Below are positions 36,246-45,146 of a DNA stretch of 64,000 bases, one piece after another; the stretch's first letter is position 1, and each line of letters begins with the position of its first letter. A model generated the notes under the pieces. That model ran no database searches, had not been told where the DNA came from, and saw nothing but the letters and a program-made list of their open reading frames with translations. A program made the position numbers and the translations under genes. Location of the stretch: assembly GCF_900129765.1 (NCBI RefSeq), contig NZ_FQWU01000002.1, forward strand, positions 1,612,001-1,676,000, in the 5' to 3' direction. This DNA comes from Massilia sp. CF038. Its GTDB lineage: Bacteria; Pseudomonadota; Gammaproteobacteria; Burkholderiales; Burkholderiaceae_D.

Positions 36246-36745
36246 TGCGGCCGTCCGGCAGACGAACTGAGTGCAGGCGCAGGCGACGGCATGGCCTGTT
36301 CGACGTCACGCAGCAGCGATTGCAGCGCAGCCTTGTTTTCGGCTGCGACCTGCGGGCTCAGCACAGCCTGGTTGGCGGCGCTGCGGAACTGCGTCAAATG
36401 GGCCAGCGCCAGATTGGCGTGTGCCTTGGTCATGCCCGGATCGAGCCGCAGCACATGTTCGAACGATTGCTGCGCCGCGTTGTTCTGCCCCAATTGCAGG
36501 TACAGGGTACCGAGCCGGTACCAGGCATGCACATTGTCCGGATAAGCCTTGACGATACGCACATACAGACGGACCGCTTCGACCCGGTTACCGGCGCCAA
36601 TTTCCTGCTCGGCTTGCGCACCTACCTGGGCCATTTCCGCCAGCGACAGAACCGGCGACTCCACCGGCGGTGGCGTGGCGCATCCCGCGACCAGGCCGCA
36701 CAGCAGCAGCACAGCGGAAATACAGGTCAGTTTCGATTTCAACAT
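36242..36745 (-). CDS. tadD: TPR lipoprotein TadD
   Basis: 167 residues. Lipoprotein signal with LVAGCATPP. Tetratricopeptide repeats cover residues ~45-115 (AVRLYVRIVKAYPDNVHAWY, LGTLYLQLGQNNAAQQSFEH). TadD is the TPR lipoprotein thought to help place the secretin. Its position between tadC and tadE-like genes supports the call, though the protein is shorter than many TadD. Confidence 0.82.
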   Translation of the reverse strand: MLKSKLTCISAVLLLCGLVAGCATPPPVESPVLSLAEMAQVGAQAEQEIGAGNRVEAVRLYVRIVKAYPDNVHAWYRLGTLYLQLGQNNAAQQSFEHVLRLDPGMTKAHANLALAHLTQFRSAANQAVLSPQVAAENKAALQSLLRDVEQAMPSPAPALSSSAGRPQ

Positions 36746-36754
36746 ATTGCCTCG

Positions 36755-37627
36755 TTAATTAAATGCATTCATCATCTTGATGCCGATCGGGAAGCCGATC
36801 ACCACAAAGGTGCATGGGAAAATACAAAGGATCAGGGGGCCCAGCATCTTCACGGGCGCTTCCATGGCCAGCTTCTCTGCTTGCGAAAAACGTTCATTGG
36901 TGCGCTGGTTCGACTGGGCGCGCAAAACGGTACCCAGACTGGCGCCGGTTTTTTCGGCCTGCACCAGGGCGCTGATGAGGGAACTGACAGCCGCGTTATC
37001 AAGCCGTTCCTCCAGCATGCGCAGCGCATCAATGCGGTTACGGCCAGAGCGGATTTCGCGCAGCAGGCGCGCGAACGCCCGGCGCAAGGCATTGTCCGGC
37101 GTTTTTTCGACGGCGATGTTCATGCCCACAGTCAGATTGCAACCCGATTCGATGGCCAGTGTCAGCATGTCCAGGAAAGTCGGCAAGTTCTTCAGAATTT
37201 CGATCTCGGTGCGCTTGACGCGGTCGCGCATCCAGATTTCCAGGTAGTAGAAGCCAAACGCGAAACCGAACAAGGGAATCATCACACTGCGCGAGCCCAC
37301 CCAAAGTCCGAGCAAGGCAACCGTGGCACCAATCAGCAGGGCGTACACCACCTTGGCACCAAACCATTGCTGCGGTGACAGCGCGTAGTCCAGTTCGACC
37401 TTGCGCAAACGGCGGATGGTCTTTTCGCGATATTCCACCGACAGGCGCGGGCCGACGTAGTGGGTCACCACCTCGATCAGCGGCCACACGCGCGAGAACG
37501 CTGCAGGCGGCTTGTCCGAGTAGGTCCGGTCTTCGGACTTGACGGCCGTGACGATGCGGTAAGCGAAGGCCAGCATCATCATGATGGCTGCCGCGAACAG
37601 CGCGGCTAATGCATAAGTTTCAAACAT
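36755..37627 (-). CDS. tadC: Tad platform protein TadC
   Basis: 290 residues, one GspF/TadC domain. Membrane segments at the N-terminus, in the middle (residues ~105-140, with LLGLWVGSRSVMIPLFGFAF) and at the C-terminus (LILCIFPCTFVVIGFPI). The conserved cytoplasmic helices are seen as FLDMLTLAIESGCNLTVGM and RRAFARLLREIRSGRNR. TadC with TadB forms the inner-membrane platform of the Flp pilus. Confidence 0.9.
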   Translation of the reverse strand: MFETYALAALFAAAIMMMLAFAYRIVTAVKSEDRTYSDKPPAAFSRVWPLIEVVTHYVGPRLSVEYREKTIRRLRKVELDYALSPQQWFGAKVVYALLIGATVALLGLWVGSRSVMIPLFGFAFGFYYLEIWMRDRVKRTEIEILKNLPTFLDMLTLAIESGCNLTVGMNIAVEKTPDNALRRAFARLLREIRSGRNRIDALRMLEERLDNAAVSSLISALVQAEKTGASLGTVLRAQSNQRTNERFSQAEKLAMEAPVKMLGPLILCIFPCTFVVIGFPIGIKMMNAFN

Positions 37628-37636
37628 GGTCGTTCC

Positions 37637-38497
37637 TTAGACGTCAATGCGGACGATTTTCCGGATCAGCACAAAACCGATCAATTCGAGCACGAAGATC
37701 AGCAGCAGCACGCCATACCCCATCCAGGTGTTGAATAGCGGCGCCATCGCCTCCGGCTCCATTTCGTTAAGCACCAGCATCAGAAACAGCGGCAGGCAGC
37801 CAACGATGATGCCCTGCAGCTTGCCTTGCGACGTCAGCGCTTCGATCTTGTCTTCCATGGCCAGCTTGCGGCGCATGGTTTCAGCCAGGCGTTCCAGCGA
37901 CTCGGTCAAATTGCCACCCACTTCGCGCGCGATGCGCACACTGGTGGTAAACATCGTGTATTCCATGGAACTGATGCGCCCTTCCAGCTCGATCAATGCC
38001 TCGTCCAGCGACACGCCCATGCGCAGCTTGCGCACCAGCAGGGAAAACTCCTGGATCGACGGTGCCGGCAACTGTTCGCCCAGCAGGCCCAGAGCTTGTT
38101 GCAAACTCATCCCTGAGCGCAGCGCACCCACCAGCGAGTCCAGCGTGTCGGGCAATTGCCGGATCAACGTCTTGCGGCGCTTGGCCTTGAGCCGGTTGTG
38201 CACCAGGCGCGGGCCGATCAGGCAGACCGCCGCGCCGAGTATGGCCGCGAGCAAGTTGCCAGTGATAATCAGCAGTACGATCGGGACAATCAGCGTGGCG
38301 GCGATACTGATCTTCGTCAGGCTGCGCGCATCCATGAAAATGAACATTTCCGACAGCTTGAGACTGGTCGTATCGAGCACTTTTTCCTGATACGAGGCGG
38401 CAAAGCGCCGTCCCAGCGCCCACATGGCGATCACGCTCAGGACCGCGCTGACGGCAAAGGTCAGCGCGATCAGGTTGGAAATGAGCATGTCATCCAT
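37637..38497 (-). CDS. tadB: Tad platform protein TadB
   Basis: 286 residues with a GspF domain: LPDTLDSLVGALRSGMSLQQ, VSLDEALIELEGRISSMEYT and VRIAREVGGNLTESLERLAE, flanked by N- and C-terminal membrane helices. Partner of TadC. The ATG at 38497 overlaps tadA by 8 bases; an ATG at 38488 is the alternative and avoids the overlap. Confidence 0.9.
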   Translation of the reverse strand: MDDMLISNLIALTFAVSAVLSVIAMWALGRRFAASYQEKVLDTTSLKLSEMFIFMDARSLTKISIAATLIVPIVLLIITGNLLAAILGAAVCLIGPRLVHNRLKAKRRKTLIRQLPDTLDSLVGALRSGMSLQQALGLLGEQLPAPSIQEFSLLVRKLRMGVSLDEALIELEGRISSMEYTMFTTSVRIAREVGGNLTESLERLAETMRRKLAMEDKIEALTSQGKLQGIIVGCLPLFLMLVLNEMEPEAMAPLFNTWMGYGVLLLIFVLELIGFVLIRKIVRIDV

Positions 38498-40253
38498 TGA
38501 GGACCTGCTTCACGCCGCTGCGTTCGCCATCATCATTGACACCGAACACTTTAAGGTCGAGGTCCACACCGTAGGAACGCAACTCTTCATAGAAAGTAGG
38601 AACGTTGCCACACGGGACGAACTGTCCGCGAATCTTGCCGTTCTCATAGAAGCCGAGACGCTGGAAGCGGTAAATTTCCTGCATCTGGATCACGCCCCGC
38701 TCCATGCCGGTGATTTCGGTGATGCTGGTGACCTTGCGGGTACCGCAGGCAAAGCGGGTTTGCTGCACGATGATTTGCACGGCCGAGGCGACCTGTTCCC
38801 GAATCGCCATGATGGGCAAGTCCATCCCGCCCATCATCACCATCACTTCCAGACGCGAGAGCATGTCGCGCGGCGAGTTGGCGTGGGCAGTGGTGAGCGA
38901 GCCATCGTGGCCGGTATTCATCGCTTGCAGCATGTCAAGCGCTTCGCCGCCGCGGCACTCGCCAACCACGATCCGGTCCGGACGCATCCGCAGTGCATTC
39001 TTGACCAGTTCACGAATCGTGACCGAGCCACGGCCCTCGACGTTGGCCGGCCGCGCTTCCAGCGTCACCAGGTTGTCGTGATAGAGCTTGAGCTCGGCCG
39101 CATCTTCGATCGTGACGATGCGCTCGTACGGCGGAATCAGATTGGAAATGATGTTGAGCAAGGTGGTCTTGCCGGACCCGGTACCACCGGAGATGACAAT
39201 GTTCTTCTTCTGCTCGACGCAGGTCTTGAGGAAGTCGACCATGGCATCATCGACCGAGTCGAATTTGACCAGATCGGCCACACCCAGGCGACGCTTGGCA
39301 AACTTACGAATCGAAATCGACGGCCCTTTCAGGGCAATCGGCCGGATCACGATATTGACGCGCGAACCATCTTTCAGACGGGCGTCGCACAAGGGCGACG
39401 ATTCATCGACACGGCGGCCAATCGGCGAGACAATGCGCTCGATTACCCCCATCATCGCCTTTTCACTACTGAAAGCGATGTCAGACCGGCGCGTCTGCCC
39501 GTTGCGTTCCACGAAAATATCTTCCGCGCCGTTGACCATGATTTCCGTGACGGAGTCGTCAGCGAGCATGCTTTCCAGCACACCGAGGCCGACCGCTTCA
39601 TCAAGCACGAACTTGGCCAGTTCAGCGGGATCGGTCTGCTCCGGCAAGGTGACTTTCTGCATCAGCTCCGCAATGAGCTTGCTGGCCACCACGCGCAGTT
39701 CGGTGTCGCCCATGCGCGTGACATCCTGGCGCCGCAGATCGAGCGTCTGGATCAGCTCGGCATGCAGGACGGCCGCGTTGCGCGACAAGGCACGCTGTTG
39801 ATTGCGGGTCTGCTCGCTTAACTGGGTGTTGTGTTCCGGCTCCGGCGCGGGCGCCGGCTTCTTGACGGGCGCGCTGGCCGCTGGCACGGGCAGCGGCGCT
39901 GGCACCGCCGGGCTGGTCGGCACGGCGTGCATGCTGGCCCGGGGCGGTTCGACCGGGCGCGCCTGCGCCACACTCTTGACGCGCAGTTGCTGGCCACCGA
40001 TCATGATGGCATCGTCGGCGCGCAGGGGACCGTAGCGCACGATCCGCTCACCATTGACGAACACCCCGGTCTGGGACGCCAGATCAATGACGCTGGTCAA
40101 GCCTTCCTCGTCCACGATCAGGCGCAGTGCGCCCTTGCCAACCGCAGACGGCAACGGAATCACCGACCCGGACTCGGCCCCAAGTACCGTGGTTTTGCTG
40201 ATCTGGTACTCGGCCAACTGGCCATCGGGACGTTTTGCTTCAATCGTAATCAT
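38490..40253 (-). CDS. tadA: TadA/CpaF secretion ATPase with N-terminal FHA domain
   Basis: 587 residues, about 100-150 longer than ordinary TadA/CpaF. Residues ~1-95 form an FHA-type beta domain (LIVDEEGLTSVIDLASQTGV, FVNGERIVRYGPL), then an Ala/Pro-rich linker (~100-140), then the CpaF ATPase with Walker A GGTGSGKTTLLN (~354-365), RIVVGECRGGEALDML and LTTAHANSPRDML. TadA powers Flp pilus assembly. FHA domains bind phosphothreonine, so this fusion could link the motor to Ser/Thr phosphorylation; that is inference. It follows the secretin gene with 3 bases between. Confidence 0.92.
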   Translation of the reverse strand: MITIEAKRPDGQLAEYQISKTTVLGAESGSVIPLPSAVGKGALRLIVDEEGLTSVIDLASQTGVFVNGERIVRYGPLRADDAIMIGGQQLRVKSVAQARPVEPPRASMHAVPTSPAVPAPLPVPAASAPVKKPAPAPEPEHNTQLSEQTRNQQRALSRNAAVLHAELIQTLDLRRQDVTRMGDTELRVVASKLIAELMQKVTLPEQTDPAELAKFVLDEAVGLGVLESMLADDSVTEIMVNGAEDIFVERNGQTRRSDIAFSSEKAMMGVIERIVSPIGRRVDESSPLCDARLKDGSRVNIVIRPIALKGPSISIRKFAKRRLGVADLVKFDSVDDAMVDFLKTCVEQKKNIVISGGTGSGKTTLLNIISNLIPPYERIVTIEDAAELKLYHDNLVTLEARPANVEGRGSVTIRELVKNALRMRPDRIVVGECRGGEALDMLQAMNTGHDGSLTTAHANSPRDMLSRLEVMVMMGGMDLPIMAIREQVASAVQIIVQQTRFACGTRKVTSITEITGMERGVIQMQEIYRFQRLGFYENGKIRGQFVPCGNVPTFYEELRSYGVDLDLKVFGVNDDGERSGVKQVLNG

Positions 40254-40256
40254 GGT

Positions 40257-41591
40257 TTATTCCGTGACAGTCAGCGGCGCAGGACGCTTTGGCAGCAAGC
40301 CTTCATCCCGTACACGCTTATCAAATTCATACAGCTTTTGCTTGTTCAGATCTTTGGCGCCAGGGTCCGGATTCGGCGTGGCCTGGACCACGCGCGGCGT
40401 AATCACGATGGCCACTTCGCGGGTCGCGCTGACTTTGTTCTTGTTGCGGAACAGGCCGCCGAGCAAAGGAACATCGCCCATGCCTGGGACTTTTTGCACG
40501 TCTTTCGATCCCTCGTACGAATACATGCCGCTCAAGACCACCGTTTCGCCATCCTTGGAATTGAATTCGGCGGTCGATTTGCGCTTGAGTATTCCGGGAA
40601 TGCCCAGCACGGTAACCGAGCGGTCCAGACTGCTGACCTCAACGTCGACCTTGGCATAAATGGCGCCGGAATCGTCGCTGACCGGGGTCACGTCCAGAAT
40701 CACGCCATACTCCTTGAACTCGACCCGCGTCTGGCCGAAACCGTCTGACACCGGCAGCGGAATTTCGCCACCGGCAACAAAGCGAGCCTTGGAGCCGCTG
40801 CGGGTGCTCAGGCTGGGCGCTGCCAGAACCTGCGCCTCACCGTCCTGCACCAGCAGGTTGATGCGCGAGGTGATCAGGGTACTCAGGTTGATGAAGCCCT
40901 GCGGTGGCCACAGCTTATTCGGGATCAAAGCACCATCGGTTTGCAGGCGGCTTTGCTCGGGCGATGGCAGATAACGGAAGGTATCGTTCGAGTAGAAGTC
41001 GGCAATGGTGCCGGCATGCGGGCCATTGATGTCCGAATCCCAGCGAATGCCCAGGTCACGCGAACCCTTGGTGGTCAGTTCGAGTACTTTGACGTCCAGA
41101 TAGATCATCTTTTCCCAGCCCACCTTGCCGACGAAGTTGATGACGCTGTCGTCATACATCTTCTGGATCTGCTGCGCGCGTGCCTGGTTGGTATCGCTCA
41201 CCATGTCACCTTCGAGCACGATCTTGGAGCCGGCGATACGCGCCTTGACGTTTTCCACGCCGCTCAGCAGGCGGTTGATATCGTCCAGCGTCGACTGCAG
41301 ATTCGCTTCCCGCACCTTGACGGTCATGATTTTCTCGGCGCCGCCCTTGAGCCACAGGTGCAGCGTGGTGGTGCCACCGCCTTCGGCCAGCACCAGCAAC
41401 TGGTTCTTGGCGACGCTGGAGGCCGAGATGATTTTGCCATTGCCAATGGCAATGCGAGTAGGCGAGACGGGAAGCACGCGCGCTTCGCCGACAAACATTT
41501 CGATGGAATTGCTGCTGTCCGGGGCGGCGGCGTGGGCCGGCGCGACCAGCAGCATGAGCAAGCTCAGGGTTGCTGCCAATGCTTTTATCAC
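40257..41591 (-). CDS. rcpA: Tad secretin RcpA/CpaC
   Basis: 444 residues. Signal peptide, an N-terminal pilus/BON-like part (IEMFVGEARVLPVSPTRIAI; IVLEGDMVSDTNQARAQQI) and a C-terminal secretin domain (residues ~225-410) with VPGMGDVPLLGGLFRNKNK, the typical secretin motif. It forms the outer-membrane channel for Flp fibres. It lies between cpaB and the ATPase gene, as in most Tad loci. Confidence 0.92.
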   Translation of the reverse strand: MIKALAATLSLLMLLVAPAHAAAPDSSNSIEMFVGEARVLPVSPTRIAIGNGKIISASSVAKNQLLVLAEGGGTTTLHLWLKGGAEKIMTVKVREANLQSTLDDINRLLSGVENVKARIAGSKIVLEGDMVSDTNQARAQQIQKMYDDSVINFVGKVGWEKMIYLDVKVLELTTKGSRDLGIRWDSDINGPHAGTIADFYSNDTFRYLPSPEQSRLQTDGALIPNKLWPPQGFINLSTLITSRINLLVQDGEAQVLAAPSLSTRSGSKARFVAGGEIPLPVSDGFGQTRVEFKEYGVILDVTPVSDDSGAIYAKVDVEVSSLDRSVTVLGIPGILKRKSTAEFNSKDGETVVLSGMYSYEGSKDVQKVPGMGDVPLLGGLFRNKNKVSATREVAIVITPRVVQATPNPDPGAKDLNKQKLYEFDKRVRDEGLLPKRPAPLTVTE

Positions 41592-41606
41592 TTGAATATT
41601 CCGTTC

Positions 41607-42647
41607 TTAAGGCTTGGTTGGAGAAACTGGGCTGGTCCGCGTCGGCGTGGCGCCGGAAGGGATACCGAGCCGGCTTTTAACGTCTTGCGCGCTGGGCGCT
41701 GGCGGCGCCGGGGTGGCCGCAGGGCGCGGCAGAATTTCCTTGAGGACCGCGGCCATACTTTCGGCCTCCGGCGTCTTGATCCGGGCGCCACCGGCAGCGC
41801 CTGTGCCACCGATGATGGTTTCGATGAAGCGTCCTTGTCCGGCCTGGCGTGGCGCTGATTCGACTTGTTTGAAGGCAGCTTCGTCCAGCACCACGCGGTC
41901 CAGCATCTTCTTGTCATCCGGATTGCGCAGCACGGCCGTCAGCGAGCCCAGCTTCTGGGCCAGCAAAATCTGTTCAGCCTGGCGCGGCCCGACATTCAGG
42001 GTGATGGTGGAGAACTCGGCGTCGTATTCCTTCTTGCCCCCGCCTTCGGTGGCGATCACACGCTTCTGGGTCGTCTTGCCGGTTGCCATGACCGACACGG
42101 CTTGCATGATCAAGCGCACGTGCAGCATGTCCGCCGGTGCCGCCCCGGCCTGCGCAGCGCGGTAGGAATTGGCGGTCGTTCCCGGGCCGGTGTACAGCAG
42201 GTCGATCACGTCGCCCGGTACCAGCATGCCCGAAATAGAACTGATTTCATCGACCGGGAAAGTAATGGCGCGCTCGCCGGCCGCAACCGTGGTCGACAGC
42301 GCGGCGTGGTCACCACGTTCCAGCGCAGCACGGTCGATCGGATCGCCTGGCTTGAGGGGCACCATCAGTTTTTGTCCCACCACCATGTCAAACGCATCCG
42401 GTTCGAGCACGGTACTGCCAAGGTAACGCTCGGGTACGGAACGGACGGCCAGATTGTCGGCAGTGAGCATGCCGCCGGCGGGAATCTCGGCCTTGGCGAC
42501 CATGATCTTGCGCGTTTTGTATTCGCCGGCCAGCTTGGCTTCGGCACGGCTGAGGGTGGTGCGCAAATAGTAATTGGCGCCGACGAAGCACAGCACGCCC
42601 AGCCCGACGGCACCGACCAGCAAGAGGGTATTTTTAGAGATTTTCAA
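41607..42647 (-). CDS. rcpC: Flp pilus assembly protein RcpC/CpaB
   Basis: 346 residues. One N-terminal membrane anchor (LLLVGAVGLGVLCFVGANYY), an SAF domain (VAKAEIPAGGMLTADNLAV; VGQKLMVPLKPGDPI) and an RcpC domain (ITFPVDEISSISGMLVPGDV; FSTITLNVGPRQAEQILLAQ). The C-terminal ~60 residues are Pro/Ala-rich. CpaB proteins sit in the periplasm and support the secretin. Confidence 0.92.
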   Translation of the reverse strand: MKISKNTLLLVGAVGLGVLCFVGANYYLRTTLSRAEAKLAGEYKTRKIMVAKAEIPAGGMLTADNLAVRSVPERYLGSTVLEPDAFDMVVGQKLMVPLKPGDPIDRAALERGDHAALSTTVAAGERAITFPVDEISSISGMLVPGDVIDLLYTGPGTTANSYRAAQAGAAPADMLHVRLIMQAVSVMATGKTTQKRVIATEGGGKKEYDAEFSTITLNVGPRQAEQILLAQKLGSLTAVLRNPDDKKMLDRVVLDEAAFKQVESAPRQAGQGRFIETIIGGTGAAGGARIKTPEAESMAAVLKEILPRPAATPAPPAPSAQDVKSRLGIPSGATPTRTSPVSPTKP

Positions 42648-42669
42648 GGGAAGCTACCAGACAGAAAGT

Positions 42670-42882
42670 TTAAGATACAGAAAGCATGTAGCTATAGCCA
42701 CGGAAGAAGGCGCGTACGGCCTGCGCCAGATAGTCGGCCAGTGACATGTTATGGGTCAGCGCGGTCGGGATGAACATGACCATGGCCACTGCGGTGGTGA
42801 CGATCAGGTACTCAATCATCGCCTGGCCAGCTTGCGCGCAGCGCTGCGGCAACAGACGGGAATGACGGTGCAGGGAACGCAT
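42670..42882 (-). CDS. small Flp-like minor prepilin
   Basis: 70 residues: a basic leader of about 19 residues, then AGQAMIEYLIVTTAVAMVMF, which fits the type IVb prepilin pattern (Gly before the cut, Glu +5, Tyr +6) and a hydrophobic helix, and a short tail. It is not the main Flp (46641-46907): it lies inside the operon and its tail is different. AGGAT precedes the ATG at a good distance. Role as a minor pilin or priming subunit is inference. Confidence 0.7.
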   Translation of the reverse strand: MRSLHRHSRLLPQRCAQAGQAMIEYLIVTTAVAMVMFIPTALTHNMSLADYLAQAVRAFFRGYSYMLSVS

Positions 42883-42897
42883 GGGAGGATCCTGGAA

Positions 42898-43551
42898 TTA
42901 GTTAATAATCGTATTCATCATGAGCAAAGAACCGGCACGCTGCGCAGACAGGGTGGCGTCGAATTGCTCATCGCCGCGGTTGGCGGAAAACACCGCGCCC
43001 TTGGCGTTGATATGCAAATGCTGGCGTTGCCAACCCTGGCCGCGCAGGGTGCTTTCCAGCGCATTGACGGTGGCACTGGGCGAACGGCGTGACACGGCAA
43101 TCACCTGTTGCGACGTCTTACCCTGGTCGCTGGAGTCGACGATCGATACCGCTGTCACATCGGACGGCAGCGCAATTGCCAGCTTGGGTGGGCGGGCCTG
43201 CTTGGGCGAGGTCAGCGCCACGAAGCCGTCGGTGGCGGCGCCGCCCGTGCGTACCTGCAAACTGCGGTGCTGCTCGCCGACAGTCTGGTTCAGCACAGTC
43301 CAGGTGGAGGCCACGGTGCGCGTGACCATGCCGCTGCGCTTCCATTCGGCTTCGACGGTATCGAGCAATTGCGCCACCGGCACCGTGCTGGAGAACGCAC
43401 GGATTTCCATGGGCGTCCCATTGACCTTCATGTGTTCGCCGACCGGCTGCAGGTGCAGACTGTCAGGGGTATCCTGCCAACCCGCGTGTGCCAGCGGCGC
43501 CGCCAATGCCAGGGCTGCGGCAGCGCCGCGCCAGAAATAACGGGCGGCCAT
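42898..43551 (-). CDS. exported protein of unknown function in Tad operon
   Basis: 217 residues with a signal peptide (ALALAAPLAHAG). No membrane segment after that. The body seems to have two similar halves, each with an amphipathic helix and strands (LLDTVEAEWKRSGMVTRTV; VNALESTLRGQGWQRQHLHI). I do not recognise a family. The position is that of RcpB/CpaD-type periplasmic proteins in other Tad loci, so such a role is possible. The ATG at 43551 overlaps the upstream stop as TGATG. Confidence 0.65.
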   Translation of the reverse strand: MAARYFWRGAAAALALAAPLAHAGWQDTPDSLHLQPVGEHMKVNGTPMEIRAFSSTVPVAQLLDTVEAEWKRSGMVTRTVASTWTVLNQTVGEQHRSLQVRTGGAATDGFVALTSPKQARPPKLAIALPSDVTAVSIVDSSDQGKTSQQVIAVSRRSPSATVNALESTLRGQGWQRQHLHINAKGAVFSANRGDEQFDATLSAQRAGSLLMMNTIIN

Positions 43552-44372
43552 CAGAAGCACCCGTTCCGTTCGTTATAAGCGGGCAACACGCGCCCACCCT
43601 GGACCCGATCGACCGGCACCACATCCGGGCAGATCTCACCGGGATGGAAGTCCCTGAACGCTGGTTCGATGGCGGACAAGACCGCCGTCGCGGGACGCAA
43701 CACCGTGGTCAGGTTCGACAGCACACCGGCAGCCGAGAAGCTGCGCGTACGCATGGCCACCTGGCGCTGGCCGCTGGCATCCCAGCTGTCGGCCACCACC
43801 GTGCTGGTTTCGCTGAGCGTCAGATTGAGTGCGTTCATGGGCGCAGGCATTTTGCTCAAGTTCTGCAATCTGACGCTGACCTGGCTTCCCATCATGCCGC
43901 CTGGCGGCAGTCCTTCGCCATTGGTGACCGCGCCCACGCCGCTCGAGACGCCGGTGATGAACTTGGTTGCACCGCCAGCCAGCCTGCCTGGTATGGCGTT
44001 GTTGCTGGTGCTAACGGTGACATCGCGCGGCCGGTCGATCAAGCGTTCGTCATCCGCATGGTCGCGCCACACATCGTTTTGCTGGCCCCAGTTGCCATTG
44101 GTGGCGACCCGGTCATTGGAGCGATAGGCCTGATCGTTCCAGCTGAACAGACGGGCGCGCATTTGCTCTTCCAGCGCGCGGTCGCTAAACGAGGTGGGGC
44201 GCACGGTGCGCTCCCACGCCGCATAGCGTGCCGCTTGAATGGTCGTGGCCTGGATGTCGTGGAATTTCCCCAAGTACCAGATGCCAAGGAAAATCAACAC
44301 CACCAGACCGGCGATGGCAGCCATTTCAACCATGGCCTGGCCGCGCTGTGCGGCGCCGTAATGCAGCTTCAT
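43551..44372 (-). CDS. TadE/TadG-like pseudopilin
   Basis: 273 residues. The N-terminus AAQRGQAMVEMAAIAGLVVL shows a prepilin-like Gly, Glu +5 and one hydrophobic helix, then a periplasmic domain with conserved aromatic start (AARYAAWERTV) and a late Cys pair (GEICPDVV, NGCF). It fits TadE-like Flp pilus proteins. Coupled to both neighbours: ATGA overlap with the paralogue B gene, TGATG with the next. Confidence 0.8.
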   Translation of the reverse strand: MKLHYGAAQRGQAMVEMAAIAGLVVLIFLGIWYLGKFHDIQATTIQAARYAAWERTVRPTSFSDRALEEQMRARLFSWNDQAYRSNDRVATNGNWGQQNDVWRDHADDERLIDRPRDVTVSTSNNAIPGRLAGGATKFITGVSSGVGAVTNGEGLPPGGMMGSQVSVRLQNLSKMPAPMNALNLTLSETSTVVADSWDASGQRQVAMRTRSFSAAGVLSNLTTVLRPATAVLSAIEPAFRDFHPGEICPDVVPVDRVQGGRVLPAYNERNGCF

Positions 44373-45130
44373 TTGACGGCCCTCTCAAAGATGGCCGGAT
44401 CGATGTGCTGACCGACGTTGAGCTTGACCGGCTGGGTGATGAGCAAGGTATTGTGCAGCCCGGTGGCGGCATTGTGCCGCACATTGACCAGCACCGGCTC
44501 GCCATCGGCGCGCGCAATCACGCCCTTGGACGGGTCGACAATGCAGCGCTCGCTGCCAATCGGATCGGCTGGACCGGACTCGGCACACTTGACCTGCACC
44601 CCGTGGATGGTCTTCGACAGGGTGTAACTGGCCAGCTTCGCCGGGTCGGGCGCTGCCACCATCGCGTCGGCCGGCGGCTCGACGGTCTGGCCCGGCACCG
44701 GCGCATTGAGCGACTTCTGCATGCCCTTGTGGACCGCGCTCGCGCTGCGGTCGCTGCCAATGGCGGTGGCACAGCCTTGTTCGGGCGTCAGGCCGCTGTC
44801 ATCCAGATAGAACGTTTGCACCTGTTCAAAAAACGACTTGCCATCACTGACGTAGGTGGTACGGGTCACCACGAAATCTTCCGGCAAGGTCATGAACGGT
44901 TGCACTGGCAGCTTTTTTGTTTCCGCCAGCAGCACGCAGCCATCGTATCGCGAGCGCGACAGCTTGAAAAAGTCGCTCACGGATTCGGGACGCACTTCCG
45001 TCACCAGTTCATAACTGGGACTGGCCGGGAGCCGGGTGGTGGGGGCGGCGGCATCACTGTTGCGGCCACAGGCGCTCAACAGTGTTGCCAGCACCACAGC
45101 GCAGGTAAGGGACCGGGTGGGCATGGTCAT
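44369..45130 (-). CDS. lipoprotein, paralogue B of a Tad-linked pair
   Basis: 253 residues. Signal with lipobox LLSACGRN. Shares with the gene at 34019-34765 the FMTLPEDFVVTRTTYVSDGK block, the preceding Cys and the KC...RCIVD block near the C-terminus, so the two are paralogues. Function unknown; lipidation differs between the pair (B is a lipoprotein, A has a normal signal peptide). The ATG at 45130 is chosen because GAGG lies 9 bases upstream; an ATG at 45139 is too close to it. Confidence 0.75.
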   Translation of the reverse strand: MTMPTRSLTCAVVLATLLSACGRNSDAAAPTTRLPASPSYELVTEVRPESVSDFFKLSRSRYDGCVLLAETKKLPVQPFMTLPEDFVVTRTTYVSDGKSFFEQVQTFYLDDSGLTPEQGCATAIGSDRSASAVHKGMQKSLNAPVPGQTVEPPADAMVAAPDPAKLASYTLSKTIHGVQVKCAESGPADPIGSERCIVDPSKGVIARADGEPVLVNVRHNAATGLHNTLLITQPVKLNVGQHIDPAIFERAVK

Positions 45131-45146
45131 GGTATTCATCCTCAAA

